From the NCBI GenBank assembly GCA_001887945.1, contig LDOQ01000212.1, positions 186,001 through 250,000 on the forward strand: a stretch of 64,000 nt of DNA, written 5' to 3'. The notes below the pieces were generated by a model. That model was not told the DNA's origin and ran no database searches. It worked only from the letters and a program-made list of their open reading frames with translations. The DNA comes from Spraguea lophii. Its lineage: Eukaryota; Microsporidia; Spragueidae. Below are positions 29,696 through 38,810 of this stretch, one piece after another. The stretch's first letter is position 1. Every line of letters starts with the position of its first letter. Made by a program: the position numbers and the translations under genes.

Positions 29696-30019
29696 ATGCA
29701 ATTATCAAGAGAAGATCAAGTAGCTATCCGTAAATATTTATTCAGAGAGAGTATATGCTTAGTTAAAGACAAGGATAATGGTAACCATCCAGAGCTTAAT
29801 ATCAATAATAAGCAGGTTATGAAGTTTTTAAGAAGCTATGTTTCTAGAGGATTGGTTGAAAAGGTATTTGTATGGCAACATGCATATTTTTTATTAAAAT
29901 CAGAAGGTGTTGATGTTTTGAGAGAAGAATTATATTTGGATGAAACAGAAGTTCCATTGACATACATGAGAGAGACATATGAAGCACCTAAGGCAGAGGT
30001 AGGAAAGGTACAAGAATAA
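29696..30019 (+). CDS. RPS10: Ribosomal protein eS10
   Basis: The 107-residue protein matches the S10/plectin domain: an N-terminal winged-helix with YLFRESICLVKD, the VMKFLRSYVSRGLVEKVFVWQHAYF core and the YLDE..VPLT end. eS10 sits at the mRNA entry side of the 40S head. The long basic/Gly tail of animal eS10 is absent, as usual for reduced genomes. GGG stands 5 bases before the ATG (TTAGGGCTTAAATG). No intron is needed to obtain the full domain. Confidence 0.92.
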   Translation: MQLSREDQVAIRKYLFRESICLVKDKDNGNHPELNINNKQVMKFLRSYVSRGLVEKVFVWQHAYFLLKSEGVDVLREELYLDETEVPLTYMRETYEAPKAEVGKVQE

Positions 30020-30150
30020 AAAATTTATTGAGATTAAATTATTTCAAAAATAAAAATGTTTTGAAATAACTGTTTTTTTTAATTTTTTTAAAATAATTTT
30101 ATGGATTTTTGAGAAAATATATAAAAAAATATGAAATAAAATTTTTATTT

Positions 30151-31008
30151 CTATGCTATTGTACAATTTTTATCAAAAATTTCTATGAATTGTGTTACGA
30201 TTTTTGAAAATTCTATTATTTGCTCATATTGTATGCATTTCATAATATCTTTTCCTATAAAGACAGGTGTAAATACCACTGCTAAATTATAAGCTGACAT
30301 TTTGTTACGAACTTTCATTTTAGCAGTAAATCCAAGAACTCTTAATATCGTTAAAAACAATGTGCTGGTTTCTTCATCCAAAAGCGATATGAGGCAACAG
30401 AGAAGAGTGTGAACATTTTCTTTTTTATAATTGCTGTTAATAATCTTTAAAAATATTTCTTTTCCAAATAAACCGTTATGAGTATCTCTAATGTATGCTT
30501 TAACACCATTACATAACTCATATGCATTATATTCCTTGAAATTCGGCTCTAGACCAACTTCGATATGTCGTGATATTTCTATCATTTTGATATGGACAAC
30601 GGATTTTCTGAAAATTCCTTCTTTTTCAAGGCCTCGAGATAATACTAGATATTCTAATATATTATATATTACTTCAAGACTCTTTTTTCTATCTTCAATC
30701 GTAGGCTTTGCTTCTCTAAATGAATCTCTCATTGTTACGTGTTTAGATTGGTCTTTGGAAGAAAATAACGTCTTTATTTGTTTATCTGCTTCCTTTGCAT
30801 TTATAAGGCCAATTCTTGTCTGACATGAATTATCAGTAGATTTTCTTGAAGGAGTATTATTTTCTTCGGCCTTCGTATCTATAATCGAACTTTCTTTCAT
30901 AAAGGAGAACCCTGATGAAAGTTTTCTAGAAAAAAGGAGAACAAAAATATATCTCAATAAAATTGATAGATAATTGGATTTAAGGTTATCAAAAAAATAG
31001 AACAACAT
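30151..31008 (-). CDS. Rho GTPase-activating protein (RhoGAP domain)
   Basis: 285 residues from the first ATG. An internal ATG at 30900 (MKESSI), with GGG about 11 bases upstream, would give 249 and remove a hydrophobic 36-residue leader. The RhoGAP domain covers about 110-280: GLEKEGIFRKSV carries the arginine finger, and MSAYNLAVVFTPVF is the second family block. It speeds GTP hydrolysis on Rho/Cdc42-type GTPases controlling actin and polarity. The region before the domain is charged and without motifs. If the longer start is used, the leader could anchor the protein in membranes; I favour the internal start. Confidence 0.82.
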   Translation of the reverse strand: MLFYFFDNLKSNYLSILLRYIFVLLFSRKLSSGFSFMKESSIIDTKAEENNTPSRKSTDNSCQTRIGLINAKEADKQIKTLFSSKDQSKHVTMRDSFREAKPTIEDRKKSLEVIYNILEYLVLSRGLEKEGIFRKSVVHIKMIEISRHIEVGLEPNFKEYNAYELCNGVKAYIRDTHNGLFGKEIFLKIINSNYKKENVHTLLCCLISLLDEETSTLFLTILRVLGFTAKMKVRNKMSAYNLAVVFTPVFIGKDIMKCIQYEQIIEFSKIVTQFIEIFDKNCTIA

Positions 31009-31571
31009 TTAATGGCATATAATCCATCAATCAGGTTACAAAAAAAATTTATTATGAAAATAAATTATCCTATAATATTATCACTTATTTTTGTTTTATA
31101 CGAAAAAAAAAGATTGGATCATGATAATATTTATTTAGTAGAAATATCTCCAGATAGCAATAAAAAACTGCTGAAATAAGCAAAAAGTAGCTTCATTCAC
31201 TCTACGTATTTATTTTATCGGATTTTTTTGTTGTCCACTTAAATTATTTTTCTCATTATAAAATAATTATGAAAAACCATAAATGGTAAATTAAAATGAT
31301 TTCTTCGAAGGTTAACAAACAATAAAAACTAACATATTATTTTTTTAGGGAATAAAAATAAATAATTCTTAAATAAAAAAATTATATATTAATGTTTTTC
31401 ATGAAATAATAAAATATATTTTATGACGTAAATTAAAAATTTTTGATGTTATATCAATAAATAATTATGTTGAATTAATTTCAAAAACAATTTATCAAAT
31501 TATGTATTATTGATATTTATTGAAACATGTATTAATGTTTGTTATAAAAAAAAGATATTTTATACTAACCC
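31009..31571. other. Divergent gap between RhoGAP and acyltransferase genes
   Basis: 0.56 kb, A/T-rich, no gene or repeat that I can support. Confidence 0.4.
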
Positions 31572-32444
31572 ATGATAATTATACTTTTGAAAAAATATTT
31601 ATTATTCCTTTTAACCTTTATTATTGGATCTACTTCGATATGTTTACCTGTCTTATGTCCAATTTTTAAAATTTTTACTCAAAGAGGTTGTATAACCTTT
31701 GTATCGATATATTCATATATTATATGGAACCTTTACAGTATAATATTTAATCTTACTTCACATATTGAATTTGAAGATATAGAAGAATTGGAAAAAATAG
31801 AAGATTATGACAACTGTATTTTATTAAGCAATCATGTTGCTGCTATAGATTTTTTAGTATTACATGAAATTGCAAAGAAGAAAAAAATGTTGAAGAATTT
31901 AAAATATGTGCTAAAAACTTCGCTTATATTTATACCGTTTATAGGTACAGGTATTTATTTCCTTAAATTTTGTTTTATAAGCAGGTCAATAAAAAAAGAT
32001 AAAGAGAAACTTAAAAATTGGTGCAGGTTTATTCAACAGAACAAGATTCCGACATGGTTGGTAGTATATCCCGAAGGAACAAGATTTACAAAAGAAAAAC
32101 AGAAAGCTTCAGAAACTTTTTGCAGAGAAAAAAATATAGAACCATTTACAAATGTTCTATACCCGAGAATAAAGGGTTTCGAAATCTTACAACCTAATTC
32201 AAAAAAATATTTAACGAAGATTGTTGATGTTACATTACAATATTTCAATACTGATGAAACTAAAGAAATACCATCATTAGCAAAATTTTATTTACAACAA
32301 CCCAAAGGATATTTTAAGGCAAAAATAAAAGTAACGAATGCTGAAGATATAAAAAACCCTGGTGAATTTTTAAAAGAAAGTTTCAAAATGAAAGGCGAAA
32401 CGATTGAACGGTGGAAAAGAGAAATAAACCACAAAGAAAATTAA
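31572..32444 (+). CDS. 1-acylglycerophosphate acyltransferase-like (LPLAT family)
   Basis: 290 residues. An N-terminal hydrophobic segment (about 5-28) is followed by a second around 40-56. Catalytic motif NHVAAIDF (NHxxxxD, about residues 95-101) and YPEGTRF (about 177) are both complete. The KTSLIFIPFIGTG block lies between them. Such enzymes acylate lysophosphatidate or other lysophospholipids at the ER. The layout resembles the AGPAT3-5/LCLAT1 branch, which uses lysophosphatidate, lysocardiolipin or lysophosphatidylinositol. CCC directly abuts the ATG. Exact substrate cannot be read from sequence. Confidence 0.85.
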   Translation: MIIILLKKYLLFLLTFIIGSTSICLPVLCPIFKIFTQRGCITFVSIYSYIIWNLYSIIFNLTSHIEFEDIEELEKIEDYDNCILLSNHVAAIDFLVLHEIAKKKKMLKNLKYVLKTSLIFIPFIGTGIYFLKFCFISRSIKKDKEKLKNWCRFIQQNKIPTWLVVYPEGTRFTKEKQKASETFCREKNIEPFTNVLYPRIKGFEILQPNSKKYLTKIVDVTLQYFNTDETKEIPSLAKFYLQQPKGYFKAKIKVTNAEDIKNPGEFLKESFKMKGETIERWKREINHKEN

Positions 32445-32883
32445 TTATAGATTAATAAATGCATTTAAATTTATTTTATATTTTATTCCTATAAAAATAG
32501 TATTTTATTAGATATTAGCTATACTATTTTATTTTAAAAATGGGAATATGAAATGTATAATTTCTTCATTTTCTAGGTAATTATTTGTAATTAAAGAAAT
32601 ATGAATCAATTATATTTTAAAATGTATACTTAGATTCTAAAATTTTATTTAAAAAAAATATAAACAAATTTTCAAAGTGGTTTTAATACTTTTTAAATAT
32701 CGAAATGTTTATTTTCTTTTTATTGTTTAAACAACATTTTAAAAATTTGTTAAGGTGAATCACAGATTTAAAACTTGTTATTCAATTCTTTCATTATCCG
32801 TTTCTTCTGGAATTGCTTTTTTATAAAGATAACCCTTCAACTTTAAAGGTATACGAACATCTTTGTTTTGTATTTAAAAAATG

Positions 32884-33966
32884 CAAAGTTCATTAACTTC
32901 TTCATATTCAAATAAATTATTCAAATCTAAATCCTCACAAATTTATTAGTTAAATATTCTCTTAATTGATTATATAATGTTAAATCGTATTCTCCATTTA
33001 TCAGATATCTGTTGATTTCATTTATTATTGGTTGCAAAGTAAATTTATTAAAAAATTGTTCAATTATATATTTTTTATCATAAAGTACTGATATCATAAA
33101 CATATCAGCAAATAAATTGACCAATTTTTTCGAATCCAAAATCCTCTTTTAATATACTTCTCCAGTTTAAAAATATCCCAATATCTCCCTTTTCATCTCT
33201 GCCACTAGTTATGTCTTTAAATATATCAAATTTAAGAGTTGAGAATATTTCTATTATCTCTTAATCGGCAGAATTATAATTATATCTTTATTTCAATAAT
33301 AATGTTGCAATAAATATTTTTTTTTCTAGCCATTTATACAAGAAGCATTATATATAGTCGTATTGTGTTTAAGACATGATTGGTTTAAAAAGTACAGTAA
33401 CTGTATTATCAACAATGTCTAATTTTTTTAGAAAATAGTTGGATCATAATTATAATAATAGATATTAAACGATTAGTAATTGAATTTCTTCTTTTATAAT
33501 TGATAGATGAATCTTGAATTAATTCTGATTTATCTTCATAATGATAGTATGTTTCTATTATTCACATTAAAAAGTTATTTTTTCTTCTTCTGTAAATGGA
33601 TTTATTTTGTTAAAAATAATTTGTAACATATCTGCAACTTCTTTTCTTGTTTTTTTAGTTTATCCGTTTTAAAACGTTACTGTCGATTATCTTACAAAAA
33701 ATGTATTTGGGTATATTAATATTATCGGAAAGATATACTTCATTTGCATTTATCAGGTAAAATAATTATCAACTGTACCGTATTTCTCTTACAATTATTT
33801 CTTTATCAACTTGATCGTTTTTTCATACAATGTTTTTTGAAACCCACTAAATCGATTGGTACATTATATCGATTCTTTTACCGACTTATTTTTATCCAAC
33901 ATTTTCATATTATTAAATAGGACTTCCATTAATTCGTCATGTTTACATTTTACAACACCATTCATT
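32884..33966 (-). pseudogene. Decayed relic, probably of the LRR family's C-terminal domain
   Basis: Minus-strand reading frames here have coding look but are broken by several stops and frameshifts. One piece starts with ATG at 33965 (33 codons). A second, about 33100-33260, reads a stretch with FLNWRSILKEDFGFE, close to SYWRNELADELGFQ in the LRR protein at 51321. A third, 32927-33139, is a 70-codon continuation (KKLVNLFADMF...). Order and orientation fit the C-terminal domain of the two intact LRR genes. No LRR units are visible. Parentage is inference from one good short match plus order. Confidence 0.45.
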
Positions 33967-34243
33967 GTGGTAAAAAAGTAATTTTAATATAATAACTAAT
34001 TAAATTTTAATTATTTTGTTTTTTACCAAAATTTATGAAATGCCCTGTAAATATTGTATGATAATAAAAACATAAATAATTATCGACTATTAAAATAATT
34101 TATTATTGGATATTCATTATAATTTTTTGAAAAAAGCATATTTATGTTTTATCTGTTATTATTATTTTTAATTTCCATTAAAGCAAAAAAATTTTAATTG
34201 CTTATTATTATAATCCTACATTAAGTAATATATTTTAATTCTA

Positions 34244-35284
34244 TTATTTATTTTTATATTTATCATAAGCTAATTCAGCAACACACTTTTCCCCTAATAT
34301 TTTATAATTATCATAGCTTTTAATAAATTCATGTGCTTCATCTTCATTTTTAAATTGAATAAAACAATATCCGAAATTTCTATCTTTTCTCTGATCAGAT
34401 CTTAAATCTATATTTCTAATTTTATAATCTTTTAATGTTTTTCTTATATCTTCTTTTGTAAGTTTTTTATTTATGTTAGAAAGGAATACTCTTGTATCAC
34501 TTTCACCACCAACCTTTATTTCTTTTTTACGGAATACTTCTATCAATCGTTGATTGAAATATAATGGTTTTGAGAATATAATATTTTTCAGATCACAAAA
34601 TTCTATTTTGCATATTCCAGTAAAAAAATTATTTTTATTCTTGAACATTTTTATATTTGTAATTTTACCATATTTTTCAAAATATTCTTTTATTTCTTCT
34701 TTTGTTGTTTTATAAGATAAATTATAAATATCCAAGTTTGTTGTATTTTCATTATTTTCACTGCTTTCCTCTATATCTCTAACTATTTTATCCTCTTTTT
34801 GCTTTTTAAATGTTTTTTCTTCCTTCTGGGTTTTATACGTTTTTTCTTTTTTCTTTTCGACTTCACTATCGCTACTAGAATCATATTCTATTCTATTCTT
34901 ATTTTTATTCCCGTTTTTATATTTTACACTATTATTATTCTCTGTCTCATTCTTTTCCTTTTGTTTTTGTAAATATTTATCTTTTGGTAAACAATATGAC
35001 ATTTTTATTTTCTTATTGTTAAACTCCTCATTATTTCTTAATCTTTCATACATATCCTTATAATTTTTATACTGAACAAACACTGTACCTTTAAACTTAT
35101 TGTCCAACAAATGTTTCCGTATCTCACAATTTTTTCCAAAATATTTTTTTAAATCGATCTCGGTTGCATCTTGTGGTATATTTTTTGCAACTATTCTAAA
35201 TTTCTTACATTCTTCCTCTTTAAATTCCACAAATTTCCTCTTCTTCTCAACATTCTCATTTTTCTTTTTTACTCTTTTTTGCAT
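34244..35284 (-). CDS. Protein with three RNA-recognition motifs
   Basis: 346 residues. RRM1 about 30-105 (FRIVAKNIPQDA, then GTVFVQY), a Lys/Glu-rich linker about 110-180, RRM2 about 182-255 (NLDIYNLSYKTT, then GICKIEF) and RRM3 about 265-342 (TRVFLSNINKKLT, then FGYCFIQF). Highly basic overall. The mix resembles nucleolar multi-RRM proteins such as Nop4/RBM28 or Nsr1/Mrd1, which act in rRNA processing, but none can be chosen. RNA binding is well supported by the RNP1/RNP2 motifs. The ATG is preceded by ATCC. Confidence 0.8.
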   Translation of the reverse strand: MQKRVKKKNENVEKKRKFVEFKEEECKKFRIVAKNIPQDATEIDLKKYFGKNCEIRKHLLDNKFKGTVFVQYKNYKDMYERLRNNEEFNNKKIKMSYCLPKDKYLQKQKEKNETENNNSVKYKNGNKNKNRIEYDSSSDSEVEKKKEKTYKTQKEEKTFKKQKEDKIVRDIEESSENNENTTNLDIYNLSYKTTKEEIKEYFEKYGKITNIKMFKNKNNFFTGICKIEFCDLKNIIFSKPLYFNQRLIEVFRKKEIKVGGESDTRVFLSNINKKLTKEDIRKTLKDYKIRNIDLRSDQRKDRNFGYCFIQFKNEDEAHEFIKSYDNYKILGEKCVAELAYDKYKNK

Positions 35285-36118
35285 GGATAAAAAATTTATA
35301 GTTCAATAAAAATATTTTTTTTCTTAAAAAATTTTATTTATTATTTATTTGAAATATGATAGAATTATGAAAATATAAGGTTATTTTATATATATAATTA
35401 TATTATACCTTTATAATTCTGTTATATTTCTATTACGTTTTTATTATACCTTTATAACTCTGTTATATTTTTATCACATTTCTATTATATTTATAATCCT
35501 GCTATATTTCTATATCTATTTCATTAAGTATGACTATAAGTAAATGTTTCTTTGCAATTATTCCTTACTTCATTATTCTTATAAATTTAATACGAAATGT
35601 TTTTTATGGTAAATTAGTTAAAATTTTTTAAATAGTTATTTAAAGATAATAAATACATTTATATCGATGGTATAAAATTTTTAGTTCTGGAAAATTATAC
35701 TTTTAATTACAAAATTCTTTAAAAAGTAAATTAACTTTCTTATCTATTTACTCTAAAAATAAAGTTTAATTCATGGTTTTTTAATAAAAGATATAAGTTT
35801 AATTCATAGATTTTTAATAAAAAATGTAAGTTTATATTTTAATTTAAAAATAATATTTCATATTCTATTTTTAGTTTCTTTGTAAAAATAAAAAAAAATA
35901 GATTTTAAGAATTTGATGTTTTATTAAAAATTTAACCCAAATCTAATTCATTCTTTTTTAATTTGATTTTATTTGAAAAAAATGTATTTTATTTTTATGA
36001 AGAACATTATTAAATCAATCTTGTTGACACCCGATTTTTTTTACAAAAACTTTTAGTATCAAAATAAATATTTTTTTTTGATAAAAGAAAGCTTATTTAG
36101 TAAATAATAGTTTAATTA
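35285..36118. other. Gap with short tandem repeats
   Basis: No gene. Contains imperfect ~50-bp repeats built on TATACCTTTATAATTCTG and TATATTTCTATTA (about 35385-35515), and a ~45-bp duplication built on AAGTTTAATTCAT and TTTTTAATAAAA (about 35762-35835). Confidence 0.5.
35385..35515. repeat. Imperfect tandem repeat, about 50-bp unit
   Basis: Two and a half decayed copies of TATACCTTTATAA.TCTG TTATATTT.TATTA. Confidence 0.6.
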
Positions 36119-36631
36119 ATGACCAATAATCGACTAATGTCAATTTGCTTTTTTAAAGGAGAGACACTTAAATGTTCTCTTGAATCCCCTGTCATGGGTC
36201 GAAATTCGCCTTTTAAAGCAGTTAAATTTATTGATTCTACACACGAGGTATTAAAGAGTTACCACAAACCAAAATCTAATAAAAGACCACGTACTAAACT
36301 TTCTGAAAACCAGATTTCAATATTAGAAGATTGTTTCAATCTTAATCATCATCCTAATACAGATCTCAAAGAATCTATAGCAATGAGAGTTGGTATACCA
36401 ATGAAAAATGTACAAATATGGTTTCAGAACAGGAGAGCCAAAGATAAGAATATCAAAGAAAATGCAGAAATAAAAATGAAACAAGAACAGAATAGACCCT
36501 TATTTTATAAGCCAGGATATCCTAATATCAGAAATATATCTTCTTCTAAAAATTATACGTCTTATAATTCTACGCCAGAATATGATTATTACCAACAAAT
36601 GGGTAGAGATGGTTTTAATCGCTGGAAATAA
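36119..36631 (+). CDS. Homeodomain transcription factor
   Basis: The 170-residue protein has one homeodomain at about residues 58-120: basic N-arm KRPRTKL, helix 1-2 region LEDCF..NHHPNTDLKE and recognition helix VQIWFQNRRAK with the invariant W, F, N and R. Position 50 of the homeodomain is Gln, typical for TAAT-binding classes. No TALE insertion is present. The flanks are low complexity. It would bind DNA and regulate transcription in the nucleus; targets unknown. Microsporidia carry small sets of such genes. No C/G motif is seen before the ATG. Confidence 0.88.
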   Translation: MTNNRLMSICFFKGETLKCSLESPVMGRNSPFKAVKFIDSTHEVLKSYHKPKSNKRPRTKLSENQISILEDCFNLNHHPNTDLKESIAMRVGIPMKNVQIWFQNRRAKDKNIKENAEIKMKQEQNRPLFYKPGYPNIRNISSSKNYTSYNSTPEYDYYQQMGRDGFNRWK

Positions 36632-36872
36632 TTTAGAAGTAAAAATTTCTTAAAATAAATTTTATGAATACCATTTCCTGTTAAAATGAAAAAAAAAGTT
36701 GAATATCTTTTTATTTGTAATTTTATTTTTATTATCAAAATATTTTTTACGAATAATAAAATAATATTTAATTTTATTTTTTTAAATAACACTTTAATTA
36801 TTTATTTAATTTTCTTCTTTATTTTAAATATTAAATTGTCTCTAAAAAGATAAGTTAAACAAAAATATATCC

Positions 36873-36971
36873 ATTTTTTTATTATTGATCACTAATTGAT
36901 TTATTATTTAACGTTTTTTTTATTATTGATCACTAATTGATTTATTATTTAACGTTTTTTTTATTATTGAT
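36873..36971. repeat. 41-bp tandem repeat
   Basis: A perfect 41-bp unit (ATTATTGATCACTAATTGAT, then TTATTATTTAACG plus a T-run) occurs twice and begins a third time before breaking off. It lies downstream of the homeodomain gene. Confidence 0.85.
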
Positions 36972-37206
36972 CTATTTTTTTATTAATTCAATAACCATAT
37001 TACCACAAAAGTAAAACTTATAAACATTTAAAACAACCCAACTAATATTTTTTTAAAACGTTTATCACTTTATATTTTTTAAACATAAGAAAATTTAGTT
37101 AAGATTCATTTATCAATTTATATTGACGTCAAAATATACATTTTAATAAATATTATTATTTTCATTGTTCCATATTCTTTATTATGTTTTATCAATAAAA
37201 ACAAAT

Positions 37207-37304
37207 GGAATGGAAACTGTCTCCATTATTATTTTGATAATCCAATAATTTCTTTTTAAAAAATAATTTCATATCAAAACAATGGAGACGATTTTCATTC
37301 CAAG
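37207..37304. repeat. Long imperfect palindrome across the start of a small ORF
   Basis: The left arm (37208-37238) reversed reads ATCAAAATAATAATGGAGAC and then AGTTTCCATTC. The right arm (37273-37300) reads ATCAAAACAATGGAGACGAT and then TTTCATTC. The AT-rich centre is also self-complementary (AAATTATT/AATAATTT). The right arm contains the ATG of the ORF at 37282. The left arm holds the same start (METVSIP versus METIFIP) facing the other way before a stop, as if the gene's 5' end was duplicated in inverted orientation. Confidence 0.75.
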
Positions 37305-37560
37305 AGATCCTAGGAGTGATAATGTTAAATTCATAGAGAAAAGGCCTAAAATATTAGAACAAAGAATAACAGAGGATTTTTGGACAAAAATTATTGGATT
37401 TTTAAATGAATTTATAAAATATTCATATATACGATCATTACGAAATAAAAAAATAAGAAAATATTTATACCGATTGAATAAGATTTTGTTAATTAAGAAG
37501 ATTTTCATATGTGATCCATCTGTTAATAATTTTTTAGAATTAAAAATTATTTTATATTAG
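37282..37560 (+). CDS. Small hypothetical protein, possibly a gene remnant
   Basis: 92 codons, Lys/Ile/Arg-rich, with a more balanced base composition in its first half than the surroundings. No recognised domain. It begins inside one arm of the palindrome at 37207-37304, and a partial copy of its start sits in the other arm. It may be a real small gene, or the surviving 5' part of a larger one. Confidence 0.35.
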   Translation: METIFIPRDPRSDNVKFIEKRPKILEQRITEDFWTKIIGFLNEFIKYSYIRSLRNKKIRKYLYRLNKILLIKKIFICDPSVNNFLELKIILY

Positions 37561-37633
37561 AAATTTCATAAAATATATTTCACTATCATATTTATTTTGA
37601 AACAGTTGATAAACAATAACTCTTTTGATCTAT

Positions 37634-37865
37634 AATAAGAAACTTTTATTTATAGAAGTTTCCTAATAGATGTAACATAACATTTTCAGTATTTTTTTTA
37701 TTTTGAAGTTATTTATTTTGTGTTGCATTAGATAGTTTGATCATATCTTGTATTCTAAAATATTTTATTTTGAATGTGGCAAGTATTAAATCTTTGTTTT
37801 TGTGACAATCTTAGAATTTTCTATATTTATAATAATGACAAACTCAGTAATTACTACAAATTCTT
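37634..37865 (-). mobile_element. Decayed SINE-like copy (3' half)
   Basis: The plus strand begins GAAACTTTTATTTATAGAAG then TTTCCTAA, the antisense tail of the family. TGCATTAGAT, the CTCTGG-equivalent, the TTTTGNGT block and finally ATGACAAACTCAGTAATTAC (counterpart of GAGTCACAAATCAATACAGG) follow in the right order. The head is not visible. Confidence 0.5.
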
Positions 37866-38052
37866 TAAAAACAAAAAAAATATTATTATAATATGAAATA
37901 AGATGAAAATAATCATATAATAAATAATTTATTATTTTTCCTCATCCCACAATACGTATACTAAAACATTTTTGTATTCAAATGAATTTGAACCATAACT
38001 TTTAAAAATATGAAACATTTAAATTATAAACATAACTGATAACAAATATACA

Positions 38053-38403
38053 ATGAAAAAACACCCCCAAAAAATGGCTACAACAAAACAATATCCTTTT
38101 AAAAACAATAAAAAAACAAAAATAGGAATAAAAAAATATAAAGGAATAAAACAAAATTTAAAGAAAATAACCGAAGAAGATCCAAACTTTTATTCCTTGA
38201 TGAACAGAATTTCTATATATCCACCTGCTAAGGTGTGTGATATTACAGCATTACCTGCCAAATATACATGTCCAAGGACTAATTTAAATTATTATAATTT
38301 AGAGGTTTTTAGAGCCATTAGAGATATGTCACCAGAACAGATAGCAAGTTTTCAGAAATTTAAAAATATTGGAAGAAAATTAGATCCATTTACAAAATAT
38401 TAA
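38053..38403 (+). CDS. IES6: YL1_C-domain protein, INO80C/Ies6-like
   Basis: 116 residues from the first ATG. A second ATG at 38074 (MATTKQYPFKN), preceded by a run of five C, may be the true start (109 residues). The second half is a YL1_C domain: KVCDITALPAKYTCP then TNLNYYNLEVFRAI. PFKNNKK near the N-terminus matches the conserved PYKFKN-type start of INO80C. INO80C/Ies6 pairs with Arp5 in the INO80 chromatin remodeller. Vps72/Swc2 also ends in YL1_C but is far longer, so the small size favours Ies6. Confidence 0.78.
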   Translation: MKKHPQKMATTKQYPFKNNKKTKIGIKKYKGIKQNLKKITEEDPNFYSLMNRISIYPPAKVCDITALPAKYTCPRTNLNYYNLEVFRAIRDMSPEQIASFQKFKNIGRKLDPFTKY

Positions 38404-38810
38404 AGTTTTATATAAAATAATAAAAATTATTATTTTCAATTATATTTTATTATTAAAGAAAAATAGAAACCAATAGAAGTTGATTATAAATAGCGGGTTT
38501 TGATTTATAATATCTGTTCTACCAATCATAAAAATGAAATGATGCAACATTTAAAATGAATATGAGGGTAATCTGTATTATTTCATAATTAACATCGAAA
38601 GAAATCTGAAACTGTTTTCTTAAAAAGCTTCTCATGATAAAAAATATTATTACATAATATAATTACAGTAACGAATTCAATCTCAAATAAAAACAATAAT
38701 GAACAAAACGTAATTGAAGGTTATAAGAAAATATAAATGTATAATAAAAATAGAATATAAAAAATCAAATATAAAAAACATTCAATCGAATAAATATTAA
38801 TTTTTAATTC
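38404..38810. other. Convergent gap between IES6-like gene and MCM5
   Basis: 0.4 kb of A/T-rich DNA; nothing supportable. Confidence 0.4.
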
